Shown: positions 8,735 through 18,376, numbered from the stretch's first letter. The stretch is DNA of 64,000 nt from an uncultured Opitutales bacterium (GCA_900545715.1 URAJ01000002.1:1-64000); one strand, 5' to 3'. Numbers and translations: made by a program. The notes: generated by a model not told the origin, from the sequence alone.

Positions 8735-9205
8735 ATGAGAATAGGAGAGCTATCCAAATTGACTGGCTGCAAGGTCGTGACAATAAGGTATTATGAGTCG
8801 CAAGGCTTACTGCCTGAGCCAGGGCGAAGCGCCTCCAACTATCGTAACTACGCCGACGAAGATGTTCAAAGGCTGAATTTTATCCGCAACTGCCGCCTCT
8901 TAGGCATAGGAATACCTGAAATACACAAAATGATAGACTACAAAGAGGGGCGCATAAGCGGAGGCAGCTGGTTGAGAGAGATTGTACAGAAGCGCATAAA
9001 AGACGTCGAGAGGCAGATTGCAGAACTAGTCGATTTAAAAATGCACCTCGAATTTTTAGCCGGAGAGGAATCCGGCAATTCTTGTGAGATAATCGACAAA
9101 CTCAAGCAAGGCGAAGAATGCCCGTTATGCAAAAAATCTTTGCGAAAACGCGCAAAAACGCTTTCTGAACCGCGAGTATCCTGTTCTAAAAAACAAGTTT
9201 CTTAA
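8735..9205 (+). CDS. MerR-family transcriptional regulator, CadR/ZntR-like
   Basis: A 156-residue protein with the N-terminal winged HTH of MerR proteins (MRIGELSKLTGCKVVTIRYYES at residues 1-22, then GLLPEPGRSASNYRNYADEDV), a long dimerisation helix (about 80-115) and a C-terminal tail with several cysteines (SCEIIDKLKQGEECPLC). The Cys-x-Ile-Ile-Asp block is reminiscent of the metal-binding loop of ZntR/CadR/PbrR regulators, so metal or thiol sensing is possible. No metal efflux gene is next to it; the likely target is the divergent MBL-fold gene through the palindrome between them. Confidence 0.9.
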   Translation: MRIGELSKLTGCKVVTIRYYESQGLLPEPGRSASNYRNYADEDVQRLNFIRNCRLLGIGIPEIHKMIDYKEGRISGGSWLREIVQKRIKDVERQIAELVDLKMHLEFLAGEESGNSCEIIDKLKQGEECPLCKKSLRKRAKTLSEPRVSCSKKQVS

Positions 9206-9364
9206 ACTAATTTTCATTGTCGCAATTCTATTTGGAAGCCCAAAGGCAAAAGCGCAACTTGCCGCAAAAGCGTTTTATGCAATACAAGATGTTGTTTTTA
9301 AGCGCGGGAAAATATACCGGTCAAATTTCCTAAAAAGCGCAAAAAAAAATACGAACAGAAAAAG

Positions 9365-9448
9365 TACCCGGAGAGGGGGTCGAACCCTCACGATGTTGCC
9401 ATCGGTGGATTTTGAGTCCACTGCGTCTGCCAATTCCGCCATCCGGGC
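9365..9448 (-). tRNA. tRNA-Leu (anticodon CAA)
   Basis: Minus-strand class II tRNA: acceptor GCCCGGA/TCCGGGT (first pair G-U), D-arm GGCGGAATTGGCAGACGC, anticodon stem GTGGA/TCCAC with loop CTCAAAA (CAA at 34-36), variable arm CGATGGCAACATCG, T-loop GGTTCGACCCC. The sequence after A73 is CTT, so CCA is not encoded and must be added by the CCA-adding enzyme, unlike the other tRNA-Leu and tmRNA here. Confidence 0.95.
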
Positions 9449-9673
9449 AAAAAATTGTAGGCTGAATGCGCCGATATTTTGCAATTTTCCAAAATTTTCG
9501 GCAAAAGATATAAGCCTCAAAAGAACTTTAAAATATTTGTCGAGTATCCCATAATTTGGCAGCAAGTCAAAACATTTTTTCTCAAAGTTTCAAAATGAAG
9601 GGAAAAAACAAAACCTCTAATTTACATTTGCCTCAGGAGAAGCGCCAGAGGGCGGCTAGTATGAAGCCCTGTA

Positions 9674-10570
9674 TTATTTGGCTGCGAGTGCTTCGGATAT
9701 TTCGGGATATTTGAATTTAAATCCGTTTTTTAAAAGTTTTGATGGAAAAATATTTTGGTCGGCTAATATCAGGCTTTCGGCGACTTCGCCGCCAAAAAGC
9801 CTCGCGAGAAACGCGGGTATTCTTAGTCGCACTTTGCTGCCGAGGGATTGCGCGAGGGAGCATGCAAATTTTTCGGCTGTGCAAGAATTTGTGGAAGTTG
9901 TATTTACGGGGCCGCTTATGTTGCTGTTTTTCGCGCAAAAAAGCGCAGCCCCTGCTGCGTCTGCAAGCGATACCCACGATACCATATTTTCCCCGTTCCC
10001 AAAGATAACTCCAAAACCTTTTCGATAGTATGGCGACAGTTTGCCGACCATTCCACCGCTTGAGTTTATCACAATCCCAAAGCGAAGATTTACAGCTCTT
10101 ATTCCGGCGCTCTCAGCGCATTTTGTGGACGCTTCCCATGCGGCGCAGACGTCGGACAAAAACCCCGAGCCCTTTGGCAGGGATTCGTCCCCGCAGGCGC
10201 GGTTGCCGTAATATCCGACAGCGGACGCGCAAATAAAAACTTTCGGGGGTAATTTTGAATTTGCGGCTGCCTCGGCCAATTTTTTCGTGGAATCAACGCG
10301 GCTTTTTAAAATTTTTTCCCTCTTGGATTTTGTCCAAAAGCCGAATACGCTTTCAGCCGCAAGATGCACTATTACGTCGTAGCCGTCGAGCTGCGGGGGA
10401 TTTGAGTTTGAGGAGTCCCATTTTATAAAGCCCATTCTTGCGTCTCTTGGCGGAGTTCTTCCAATCGCAGTCACTTCGGCTGAATCCGCAATAAATTCAG
10501 AGCACACTGCGCTTCCGACGAAGCCCCCCGCCCCGCTTACGAGCACTTTATATGATTTGCCGTTTTCCAT
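9674..10570 (-). CDS. TIGR01777-type NAD-dependent epimerase/SDR family protein (YfcH-like)
   Basis: An extended short-chain dehydrogenase: Rossmann motif GAGGFVGS close to the N-terminus, HLAAESV, the YGN-type active site region ASAVGYYGNRACGDES, and LRFGIVINSSGGMVGKLSPYYRKG, which is characteristic of the TIGR01777/YfcH group. The C-terminal DUF1731-like part (AFLARLFGGEVAESLILADQNIFPSKLLKNGF) is complete. The frame is open to 10609; the ATG at 10570 puts the Rossmann motif at the usual distance. Family members bind NAD(P) but their substrates are mostly unknown. It stands alone downstream of the sialidase-like lipoprotein gene. Confidence 0.88.
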   Translation of the reverse strand: MENGKSYKVLVSGAGGFVGSAVCSEFIADSAEVTAIGRTPPRDARMGFIKWDSSNSNPPQLDGYDVIVHLAAESVFGFWTKSKREKILKSRVDSTKKLAEAAANSKLPPKVFICASAVGYYGNRACGDESLPKGSGFLSDVCAAWEASTKCAESAGIRAVNLRFGIVINSSGGMVGKLSPYYRKGFGVIFGNGENMVSWVSLADAAGAALFCAKNSNISGPVNTTSTNSCTAEKFACSLAQSLGSKVRLRIPAFLARLFGGEVAESLILADQNIFPSKLLKNGFKFKYPEISEALAAK

Positions 10571-10677
10571 GATAGGATTCAGACACTTAAAAATTGCCTT
10601 TTGTTTCATTTGCCGCCCGCAAAACGGCCAGCGGAAATTTCAAAGCCTCACGATGGAAAAACCGCAACCGCCGTTTT

Positions 10678-11838
10678 CTACTTTCCCGAGTTTATATTTG
10701 AAAGAATTTCAAAAACGGTAAGCGGGCGGGAATAAATTCTAAAACGCTTCATATTAATGCCGAAGCCCTTTGCGACAACCGCCGACCCCGAGGCGTTAAT
10801 GGAGGAAATTTCCGGATAAAAAGTTTCCCACCCGTACGGTCTCGCAAAGTCGCCGTCGCAAACTTGCCCGTCATAGACTGACATCGCCAGCTTTGATTTC
10901 CCGTCGATTACTATTGCGATATGCGCCTCTTTCCCGAGGGTAAAGGCGCCGCTGTCGGTTGTCCATTTTACTTGCGAAACCCCGTCGTTTAGAATTACCG
11001 AAAAAGCGCGTCCCGGCGCCGTTTCAATTTTTAAGCCCTTTCCTTGCGTATCGGTATTGTCGAAAATCGTCACTCCCGCAGCTGCGCTTTCAAAGTTCGC
11101 TATAAACTCTACGGTAAGCCCGCCCTTTTTTATTTCCGGTATCCGCGGCATTCTCACAGTGCGCCCGCCGTCGTCGAGATTTTTCAGGTTCAGTATCAAA
11201 CCGCGCGTAGTAAGAATATTTTTTTCAGGCTCGCGGTCTATAAACTCGGCTTTTACGGGATCTATTTTCCTAAGTGCCCCGCGTTTGCCTACGCGCGTGT
11301 AAAGCCAGTATGAACCGTTTTTCTGAAAAAACATCGGCAGGGAATATTTCCGTTCCGCCTTTTTTGCCACGTGCAAAGCCTCCGGCTGCGACCATTTAAA
11401 GTCTTTCCCCGACGGCCTGCCGACTGACGCCCATACGACATTTCCGCCTTCATATGAATCCGACGTATTGTTGTAAAACAACAAAATTGCCGATCCGTTT
11501 GGAAGCTTGAAAATTTGTGGGCGCGAATTGGGGTTTAAAATAAACTTGCCGGTGTTTGAATATGTGAGGGCGGTGGGATCCGTCCATGTTTTGCCGCCGT
11601 CGCCGCTCGTGCGGGAAAATATTTTGCCTATGTCCGTCTTTTCGACTTTATAAATGGTACCGTCACCCAAAGTGACGGTATCGTGTGCCGAAGGCTCGTT
11701 TGGCAATCCCTCCGCCAAAATCATAAAAGCGTCCGAGTCGCTCTTTTTTGCCGCGGTCTGCGTTTGACTTTTTTCCGTATTTACCGACGCGCAGCCAAAT
11801 AAGGCGAGCGACGCCGCAAGTATGCAAAAATTTCTCAT
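10678..11838 (-). CDS. Sialidase-like/LamG-like lipoprotein
   Basis: From the ATG at 11838 the protein (386 residues) starts with a lipoprotein signal, MRNFCILAASLALFGCAS, so Cys16 would be acylated and the protein anchored in an envelope membrane. The frame is open to 11904, but the extra 22 residues would bury the signal. Residues around SRTSGDGGKTWTD form an Asp-box of BNR/sialidase propellers, with RPQIFKLPNGSAILLFYNN and PSGKDFKWSQPEAL looking like further blades. The C-terminal 170 residues (GLTVEFIANFESAAAGVTIFDN ..., MKRFRIYSRPLTVFEILSN) look like a LamG/concanavalin-like beta-sandwich. It probably binds or cleaves glycans on the cell surface. Only about half of a sialidase propeller can be recognised, so enzymatic activity is doubtful. 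Confidence 0.65.
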   Translation of the reverse strand: MRNFCILAASLALFGCASVNTEKSQTQTAAKKSDSDAFMILAEGLPNEPSAHDTVTLGDGTIYKVEKTDIGKIFSRTSGDGGKTWTDPTALTYSNTGKFILNPNSRPQIFKLPNGSAILLFYNNTSDSYEGGNVVWASVGRPSGKDFKWSQPEALHVAKKAERKYSLPMFFQKNGSYWLYTRVGKRGALRKIDPVKAEFIDREPEKNILTTRGLILNLKNLDDGGRTVRMPRIPEIKKGGLTVEFIANFESAAAGVTIFDNTDTQGKGLKIETAPGRAFSVILNDGVSQVKWTTDSGAFTLGKEAHIAIVIDGKSKLAMSVYDGQVCDGDFARPYGWETFYPEISSINASGSAVVAKGFGINMKRFRIYSRPLTVFEILSNINSGK

Positions 11839-12024
11839 GGCGGATAATGTTTTTTGTTGAATAGAAAGCTCTGCAACTTTCATTTTTAATATAATAAGCC
11901 GCAAAACCCGATAAAGTCAAACCGCAATTTTATAGACTGCGAAAACTTTTGTCGCGGGCTGTGGCAAATGTAATCAAAAAAATTGACACGCGCCGCGGCG
12001 TGTCGCACGATAGACGGAATCAAT

Positions 12025-13557
12025 ATGGGCGGGCAACTGAAAAACATAGCTAAAATATCTGCGGCTACAATAGGCTCGCGCGTGCTCGGATTTGCAAGAG
12101 ATGCCGCAACAATGGCGTATTTGGGCCTGTCGGCTGTAAACGCCGCCTACACCTTCGCGTTTACGCTTCCAAATCTTTTTAGAAGGCTGCTTGGCGAAGG
12201 CGCGTTGTCGTCCGCAATGATACCGATATTCGCGCAGTCGGTCGAAAAATCCGGCAAAGAGGCGGCGTTTGGATTTCTTAACAAAGTGCTTACAAGAACT
12301 GCAATACTGCTTGCGGCTCTTACGATTCTTGGAATGGCGCTTGCCTTTGCGGCGTCGGAAGCCGACATTCAAACCCAGCGCTTCCATTTGGGCGCGAGCT
12401 ATTTGGTGGTTCTAATGCCCTACATGTTTATGATATGCCTTGCCGCGGTTTTCGGCAGCGCTTTAAACGTTTTGGGATCTTTCGGAATGCCCTCGATTGG
12501 GCCAATGCTTCTTAACATATCCATAATTTGCGGAATATTTATTGGTGCGTGGCTGTATCCGTCCGACGATGTCGCGCTCGGGTACGCGATGTGCGCGGCA
12601 TGGCTTGTGGGCGGCTTTTTGCAAATGCTGATTCCCGCGGTGTGGACGTACAAAAAGGGGTGGAGATTCAAATTCGACCTCGGCAAGTCGGACGAGTTGG
12701 GGGAGCTGTATGCCCTGTTTGTGCCTGCTCTTGCAGGGGCCGCAATCATACAGGTAAATATTTTTGTATCCAAAATGCTCGCGCTGTGGCTCAACGACTC
12801 CGCAATCCCCGCGCTGTATTTGGCAAGCAGGCTTTTGGAGTTCCCGCTCGGCGTCTTTACAATAGCAATAGCGACGGTATTTTTCCCGAGGCTTTCGGCT
12901 TTAAAAGCTTCGGACGACACAGAGGCGCATAAGAGGGAGTACGCGAAAGGTTTTTTGATGACGCTCGCAGTGGCAATCCCCGCCACGTTCGGGCTTGTGA
13001 CTTTCGCGCCGGACATCATTGCCCTCCTCTTTCAATGGGGAGTTTTTAAGGCGAGGGATGTTGATATTTGCACGCCCGTCGTAATCGCCGCGGTGTCCGG
13101 TTTGCCGTTTTTTTCAATCGCGACTTTCGCAACGCGCGGGTTCCATTCGTCGAAAGACACCAAGACGCCGGTGAAAATATCCGCGTATTCATTCGCCGCG
13201 AACATTGCGCTGTCGCTTATATTGATGAAGCCCTTCGGCGCGGCGGGGCTTGCCGCCGCAAACGCGGGGGCCGCCGCCTTGCAGGCGTGGATGCTTTCGA
13301 CGAAGCTTAAAATGAAATTCGGGAAACTTGGGCTCATGGACGAGGTCGGTAAAATATTCGCGGCAAGCGCGGTTATGACGCTCGCGGCTCTTGGGCTCAG
13401 GGCGGCGGGCGCGGAATTTTTCCAAGGCAAAGGGCTTGCGCTCTTTTCCTGCGCGGCGGCAATTCCCATTGCGGCATGCGTATATTTTGCGTGCCTTGCC
13501 CTTTTTAAATCGAAACTTGCAAACGTGGCTCTCGCCGCGATAATTAAGAAAAAATAA
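12025..13557 (+). CDS. murJ: Lipid II flippase MurJ (MviN)
   Basis: A 510-residue polytopic membrane protein of the MOP exporter superfamily. The N-terminus KNIAKISAATIGSRVLGFARD, TFALPNLFRRLLGEGALSSA and later RLLEFPLGVFTIAIATVFFP are hallmark MurJ segments; Arg residues of the central cavity (SRVLGFARD, NLFRRLLGEGA) are present. It flips lipid-linked peptidoglycan precursor across the inner membrane. The frame is open from 11983; MGGQLKN at 12025 fits family N-termini. It heads an operon: hemE starts 2 nt after its stop. Confidence 0.95.
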   Translation: MGGQLKNIAKISAATIGSRVLGFARDAATMAYLGLSAVNAAYTFAFTLPNLFRRLLGEGALSSAMIPIFAQSVEKSGKEAAFGFLNKVLTRTAILLAALTILGMALAFAASEADIQTQRFHLGASYLVVLMPYMFMICLAAVFGSALNVLGSFGMPSIGPMLLNISIICGIFIGAWLYPSDDVALGYAMCAAWLVGGFLQMLIPAVWTYKKGWRFKFDLGKSDELGELYALFVPALAGAAIIQVNIFVSKMLALWLNDSAIPALYLASRLLEFPLGVFTIAIATVFFPRLSALKASDDTEAHKREYAKGFLMTLAVAIPATFGLVTFAPDIIALLFQWGVFKARDVDICTPVVIAAVSGLPFFSIATFATRGFHSSKDTKTPVKISAYSFAANIALSLILMKPFGAAGLAAANAGAAALQAWMLSTKLKMKFGKLGLMDEVGKIFAASAVMTLAALGLRAAGAEFFQGKGLALFSCAAAIPIAACVYFACLALFKSKLANVALAAIIKKK

Positions 13558-13559
13558 AA

Positions 13560-14603
13560 ATGTCAAGCTCACCGAAAAATTCGAGGGAACTCTTCCTTGC
13601 GGCCTGCGGAGGGCAAAGTGTCCCCCGCCCGCCGATATGGATAATGAGGCAGGCAGGCAGGTATTTGCCGGAATACAGGGAATTGAAGCAAAAGTACGGA
13701 TTTTTGGGGATAGTAAAAAATCCGGAAATTGCGGTTGAGGCCGCTTTGCAGCCCATGCGCCGCTTTGACTTCGACTGCGCGATAGCCTTTTCCGACATTC
13801 TTACAATCCCCGAGGCGCTCGGCTTCCCATACCGCTTCAAAGACGGCGGAGGAATAATGCTTGAGCGCACGGTGGAGAATGCAGACGACGCCGCGATAGA
13901 TTCTCCCGCCCAAAAGGTCCGCGAAAAGCTCGGGTATGTCGCCGAAAATATATCTCTTTTAAGGTCGAGCCTTCCCGAAAAGGCGGTTTTTGGATTTTGC
14001 GGCTCTCCGTTTACGCTTGCGGCATACATGGTGGAGGGCGGAGGCTCAAAAACCTTCCCTAAGTTTACGCGCTTTATGCGCGAGTGCCCCGACGCCTTTG
14101 AAAGGCTCATGGAAGCCCTGTGCTCCGCTGCCGGAGAATACGCCCTGATGCAGGCCGAACGCGGCATAGACGCCTTTCAGATTTTCGACTCCAACGCATT
14201 CTTGATTCCCGACGGAAAATATTTTGAGCTGTCCGGAAAATGGAACGCCAAGGTCTTTTCCAAAATATCCGGGAAAGCGAAAACTTTTTTGTTTTCCCCC
14301 CTGCCCTCCGGAAGATTCGCGGAGCTCTTGGCGGTAGGCTCGGACGCGTATTCCATATATACGGGTCAGGATATGTCGGATATCCGCGCAAAAAATCCTG
14401 GCAACTACGTTTTGCAGGGGAATCTCGACCCAATGCTGCTGTCGGTTGCAACTCCGGCGGAAGTCGAGCGGGAAACTTTAAAAATATTATCGGCGCAAAA
14501 GCGCTTCGGAAGTCATATTTTTAATCTTGGGCACGGAATATTGCCCGACGCAAAAATTGAGAATGTAGAAGCAATGCGCAAGTGCGTCGCAGAATTTAAG
14601 TGA
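13560..14603 (+). CDS. hemE: Uroporphyrinogen decarboxylase
   Basis: A 347-residue cytoplasmic TIM-barrel enzyme that converts uroporphyrinogen III to coproporphyrinogen III. The signature IWIMRQAGRYLPEYRELK near the N-terminus carries the substrate-binding arginines, and the second conserved block CAIAFSDILTIPEALG includes the catalytic Asp; GFCGSPFTLAAYMVEGGGSK and LGHGILPDAKIENV (His) are also family blocks. Length is normal. It lies between murJ (2 nt gap) and hemN (1 nt gap), so it is cotranscribed with both. Confidence 0.97.
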   Translation: MSSSPKNSRELFLAACGGQSVPRPPIWIMRQAGRYLPEYRELKQKYGFLGIVKNPEIAVEAALQPMRRFDFDCAIAFSDILTIPEALGFPYRFKDGGGIMLERTVENADDAAIDSPAQKVREKLGYVAENISLLRSSLPEKAVFGFCGSPFTLAAYMVEGGGSKTFPKFTRFMRECPDAFERLMEALCSAAGEYALMQAERGIDAFQIFDSNAFLIPDGKYFELSGKWNAKVFSKISGKAKTFLFSPLPSGRFAELLAVGSDAYSIYTGQDMSDIRAKNPGNYVLQGNLDPMLLSVATPAEVERETLKILSAQKRFGSHIFNLGHGILPDAKIENVEAMRKCVAEFK

Positions 14604-14604
14604 T

Positions 14605-15945
14605 ATGGAAAATCTCAAAAGACTAATCGCTAAATACGCAGTTCCCGGGCCGAGATACACATCATACCCGACGGCTCTCGATTTCTCAAAGGACGCCGAC
14701 AAGGGGAATTTAAAGCGGCTCGCGCTCTCGGAGCTGCCCGACGCTTCGCTGTATGTCCACATTCCCTTTTGCGCCAACCTATGCCGATTCTGCGGCTGTA
14801 CAACGACCCTCGGGCGCGACCTGAAAGCGTCGGAAGATTATTTGACGCTTGTCGGTAAGGAGCTTGAAAATTGGCGCCGCGCCGGCATGCCGAGGCGTCT
14901 GTTAAGGCAGATACATTTTGGGGGCGGAACGCCGAACTTTTTGTCGCCGGAACAAATAATGCGCTTGGGCGCAATCATACGCGAATATTTTGAGATTGCA
15001 GATGCATGCGAATTTTCTGCGGAGCTCGATCCGCGCACCCTAACGCTCGAAAAGGTACTGGCATTTGCAAAAATAGGGGTCAACCGCGCTTCGCTCGGCG
15101 TGCAGGACACAAATCCGGAGGTTCAAAAAGCCGTGAATAGGATACAGCCCCCGCAGCGCAACAAAGAGGCCGTATCGTGGCTTAGGGAAAGCGGAATAAA
15201 TAACATAAATATAGATTTGATGTACGGTCTGCCCCTGCAAACCATAAAAACTTTTGAAAAGACAATCGAAGATGCGCTCGAGTTGGAGCCCGCGCGAATT
15301 GCGCTTTTCGGATACGCCCACGTGCCGTGGGTAAAGCCGGCTCAAAAAGTCCTCGAAAAATGCGGCATTCCGACGTCCGAGGAGAAGGCGGATTTATTCA
15401 TACTCGGCAAGCGTTCTTTTGAAGAGGCAGGATACGAATTTATAGGCCTCGACCATTTTGCAAAACCGGCAGATGCTCTAATTAAAGCGCGCAAAAACGG
15501 AACCTTGCACAGAAATTTTCAAGGGTACAGCACCTGCGCCGGCATTGATTTGTTTGCAGTCGGGCTAACTTCCATATCCGAAACGAGGACGTCGTACAGG
15601 CAGAACTTCAAGACTATGGAGGATTATAAAAATGCAGTGGAATCCGGAGAACTTCCCATCGAGAGGGGTATTGTCCTCGACGGGGAGGACTTGCTCAGAA
15701 GGGCGGTTATAATGGATATAATGTGCGCGCTGAAAGTTGACTTTAACAACTACGGCGTTGATTTCCGCTCAAAATTCGCGGAGGCGCTCGCAAAAATGGA
15801 AGATATGCAAAAAGACGGGCTAGTCGAGATGCGCGAGGGCGGATTTAGCGTCCTGCCAATCGGAAGGCTCTTTTTAAGAAACATAGCAATGCTTTTTGAC
15901 GGCAGGCTTGCCGCCCACAAAAACACATTTTCAAAAACAGTCTGA
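14605..15945 (+). CDS. hemN: Oxygen-independent coproporphyrinogen III oxidase (radical SAM)
   Basis: A 446-residue radical SAM enzyme. The cluster motif YVHIPFCANLCRFCGCTT gives CxxxCxxC plus the extra Cys typical of HemN; HFGGGTPNFL, SAELDPRTLT, SLGVQDTNPEVQKAVNRIQP and NIDLMYGLPLQT follow in family order, and the C-terminal domain ends normally. It makes protoporphyrinogen IX from coproporphyrinogen III without oxygen, which fits an anaerobic lifestyle. Its ATG begins 1 nt after the hemE stop; sixA follows after 6 nt. No further heme genes are in the window. Confidence 0.96.
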   Translation: MENLKRLIAKYAVPGPRYTSYPTALDFSKDADKGNLKRLALSELPDASLYVHIPFCANLCRFCGCTTTLGRDLKASEDYLTLVGKELENWRRAGMPRRLLRQIHFGGGTPNFLSPEQIMRLGAIIREYFEIADACEFSAELDPRTLTLEKVLAFAKIGVNRASLGVQDTNPEVQKAVNRIQPPQRNKEAVSWLRESGINNINIDLMYGLPLQTIKTFEKTIEDALELEPARIALFGYAHVPWVKPAQKVLEKCGIPTSEEKADLFILGKRSFEEAGYEFIGLDHFAKPADALIKARKNGTLHRNFQGYSTCAGIDLFAVGLTSISETRTSYRQNFKTMEDYKNAVESGELPIERGIVLDGEDLLRRAVIMDIMCALKVDFNNYGVDFRSKFAEALAKMEDMQKDGLVEMREGGFSVLPIGRLFLRNIAMLFDGRLAAHKNTFSKTV

Positions 15946-15951
15946 GCTAAA

Positions 15952-16443
15952 ATGAAACTATTTCTAACCCGCCATGCGAAAGCCGAGGACACCTTTCCGG
16001 ACGAGAGCCGCAAATTGTCAGACTTTGGCAAAAGGCAGATAAAATCGCTTTGCGGGCATTTGGATTCTTCGGTATTTAAGAATGTCGCGCAAATATGGCA
16101 CAGCCCGTACGAGCGCGCGCTTGAAACGGCGGAATCCTTAAAGAGGGAATTGCCTTTGAAGGCGGAATTGCTGGAAGTGGCAAACATTACGCCGTACGAC
16201 CGCCCGGCTGAAATCGCGCGCACGATTTGCTCCGTTTCCACATTTGGCGGCGACTTGATACTCGTATCGCACAATCCGTTTTTGGAGGAGCTTGCAAACC
16301 TGCTTCTAAACGCGGAAACCGAAGCCCCGCGCATAAATTTTAGGACTTGCACCATGGCTGCCCTGCGCCTTGAAGACTGCGAATGCGGGGAATATGGAAC
16401 TTGGTCTGCCGACTTCGTAATACACCCAAAAATTCTCTCATAA
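15952..16443 (+). CDS. sixA: SixA-like phosphohistidine phosphatase
   Basis: A 163-residue histidine phosphatase: catalytic RHG-type motif LFLTRHAKAED at the N-terminus (His8), the Arg/Glu region SPYERALETAESLKRE, and the second His in LILVSHNPFLEELAN. Short length and lack of extra domains fit SixA, which removes phosphate from phosphohistidine on HPr/NPr-like or histidine kinase phosphotransfer proteins. It is the last gene of the murJ-hemE-hemN-sixA operon. Whether its partner is the EIIA-like protein encoded 2 kb away is only a suggestion. Confidence 0.87.
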   Translation: MKLFLTRHAKAEDTFPDESRKLSDFGKRQIKSLCGHLDSSVFKNVAQIWHSPYERALETAESLKRELPLKAELLEVANITPYDRPAEIARTICSVSTFGGDLILVSHNPFLEELANLLLNAETEAPRINFRTCTMAALRLEDCECGEYGTWSADFVIHPKILS

Positions 16444-16604
16444 AACGGGCTTTTTTTGCGGGCGCTTGCTTTTCCATTTATGTTTTCGCCGCAAATTCAA
16501 TAGTTGCCGGCGCAAGTTTTTTTTCGCTATTTCCCGATAAAGGAATTTTGGGGCTGTCTTTATAAAAGATATTAGGCATCGCGCGGCTTTTTAGCCGAAA
16601 AAGT

Positions 16605-18353
16605 TTACGCCCCTATTTTGTCGCGAGCGCACAATTCGTTAAAAGCCATAAAAATATCGTTTCTGTTTACAATGCCGTAAAATTTTCCGTCGGCGGTTAC
16701 CATCGGGAGCTCGTCAAAAGTGGGGTTTTCGGAAAATACTTTGACTCCGTCAACCAGAGGTATTGACGGGTTCAGCTTCGGGATATCCGTGCGCATGAGG
16801 TCGTCTGCGATAACGTTTGAAGACAGCGTCCCGGATTTTACGAACTCCAAGACATCGGAGCGCAAAATTCCCCCCATGTACCTGTTGCTGCGCGAGACGA
16901 CATATACCGCGTAATCCGGATTTTTTATAAAAATCTTCGCCACGTTTTTGAATAGTGTCGTGGCGGAAACCGTGTTGTATCCCTTTCGGAAAAGGTCGCC
17001 AACTTTTACGTTTTTTAGCGGCTTGTTGAAAACCGACTTTACCCCGCCCGACGCCTCCGAATAGTACATGGATTTCGCCTCGGTAATTTTTGATACGCTG
17101 TACGAGACGAGCACGCCTATCGCGAGAGGAAATATCATGTGTCCCGCCATGGTAAATTCCAAAACGAGCATAAGCGACGTAAGCGGAGCCGCCGCTGCCG
17201 TCGTAAAAAACGCGGCCATACCCAAAAGCGAGAATCCTATAATTTCCTCCGCCCCGAGCGGGAATCCAGCCAGAACCAGCAGCTGAGAAAATATGAAACC
17301 GAAGACGCACCCAATTGTGAGCGTGGGGGTGAGGACACCGCCAACCGCGCCGGCTCCGAAAAACAGAGCTACTGAAAATATTTTTAAAGCAAGTATCGCG
17401 GAGATTTCTTCGAGGGAAAAGTTCATATTTACAAGCCCGCGTATGATGTGCGCGCCGTTGCCCGTCACCTCAGGATACCATATGGCGATTGCCCCCACGG
17501 CGATTCCCGCCGCGGCGAGCCTGATTGGCAGAGGCGCAATTCCGCTCCTGTTGAGGAGTTTACGGGTCTTGTTTAGCCAGAGAATCCAAAATTTTGCGAG
17601 CAGAGATGCCGCGACACCCAGAACCGCGCTTAGCAAAGCGGTGTGGAGGTTAACCCCCAGAAAAGCGTCAGAAATTTCGTATAGTGGCGCGGGGTTTGAG
17701 ATTGCGCACATTACAAGATAGCTCGTGCAGCTCGCCGCCATTAGGGGCGCGATAATCTCCATAGACATAACCCCTATTACAATCTCGCAAACAAAAAGCG
17801 CCCCGGCGAGCGGCGCGTGGAAAACCGACGCCATTGCTCCTGCAGCGGAGCATGCGATTAAAAGCCGTAGTCTCGGAGTCGAAAGGCGCAGCCGCCTGCC
17901 AACGACAGATGCGAATACGGCGACTGTCTGCACGAGGGGGCCCTCGCGCCCTATCGAAGTGCCCGACCCTATTGTTATGATTGCGGCAAGGCTTCTGAGC
18001 AAATTTGCGCGCACGGGGATATATCCGTTGCCGATTGAAACGGCCTCCATATACGGGGTCGGCGATTTTTTTATTTTTTTTGCGGCAAATAGCAAAATGA
18101 TGCCCGCCAGTACCCCGCCTGCGAAAAGCGAAAATATCCTGCGCCACGGCGGAATTTGCGAAAAGGCCGCCACAACCCTCTCGCCGTCGGCGCCGGTAAG
18201 AATCGACAATATGCATGACGACGCATATTTGAAAGCGAGAGCTACAAAAGCAGAAATAATCCCCGCCAATACGGCGTAAAAATAAATTCCCCCTTTACCC
18301 GAGAGGTTAAAACGGATTCTGAGGCAAAGTAGAAATTTTAAAAGTCCGCTCAC
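16605..18353 (-). CDS. CLC-type chloride channel/transporter with C-terminal CBS pair (ClcB-like)
   Basis: A 582-residue protein: about 430 residues of CLC transmembrane core followed by two CBS domains. The core shows GSGTSIGREGPLVQ (gating Glu), HAPLAGALFVCEIVIG, and GAGAVGGVLTPTLTIG (the GxFxP-type anion-binding loop as GGVLTP). The position equal to the proton Glu203 of E. coli ClcA is Ile in LFVCEI, as in ClcB-like proteins, so coupling to protons may be altered. The CBS part (VYVVSRSNRYMGGILRSDVLEFV ... ADGKFYGIVNRNDIFMAF) likely binds adenine nucleotides. It follows the EIIA-like gene by 23 nt and is probably cotranscribed with it. Confidence 0.92.
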   Translation of the reverse strand: MSGLLKFLLCLRIRFNLSGKGGIYFYAVLAGIISAFVALAFKYASSCILSILTGADGERVVAAFSQIPPWRRIFSLFAGGVLAGIILLFAAKKIKKSPTPYMEAVSIGNGYIPVRANLLRSLAAIITIGSGTSIGREGPLVQTVAVFASVVGRRLRLSTPRLRLLIACSAAGAMASVFHAPLAGALFVCEIVIGVMSMEIIAPLMAASCTSYLVMCAISNPAPLYEISDAFLGVNLHTALLSAVLGVAASLLAKFWILWLNKTRKLLNRSGIAPLPIRLAAAGIAVGAIAIWYPEVTGNGAHIIRGLVNMNFSLEEISAILALKIFSVALFFGAGAVGGVLTPTLTIGCVFGFIFSQLLVLAGFPLGAEEIIGFSLLGMAAFFTTAAAAPLTSLMLVLEFTMAGHMIFPLAIGVLVSYSVSKITEAKSMYYSEASGGVKSVFNKPLKNVKVGDLFRKGYNTVSATTLFKNVAKIFIKNPDYAVYVVSRSNRYMGGILRSDVLEFVKSGTLSSNVIADDLMRTDIPKLNPSIPLVDGVKVFSENPTFDELPMVTADGKFYGIVNRNDIFMAFNELCARDKIGA

Positions 18354-18376
18354 AGTCGAAGCCTAAATTAAGGGCG

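Noticed and set aside
9275-9565. 96-residue frame on the minus strand containing MAELADAVDSKSTDGNIVRVRPP
   Set aside because: It is the well-known false protein read through a leucine tRNA gene; the tRNA explains the sequence.
16383-16565. 60-residue frame over the end of sixA with a hydrophobic tail
   Set aside because: Its start lies inside sixA in another frame, with no ribosome binding site and no recognisable family.
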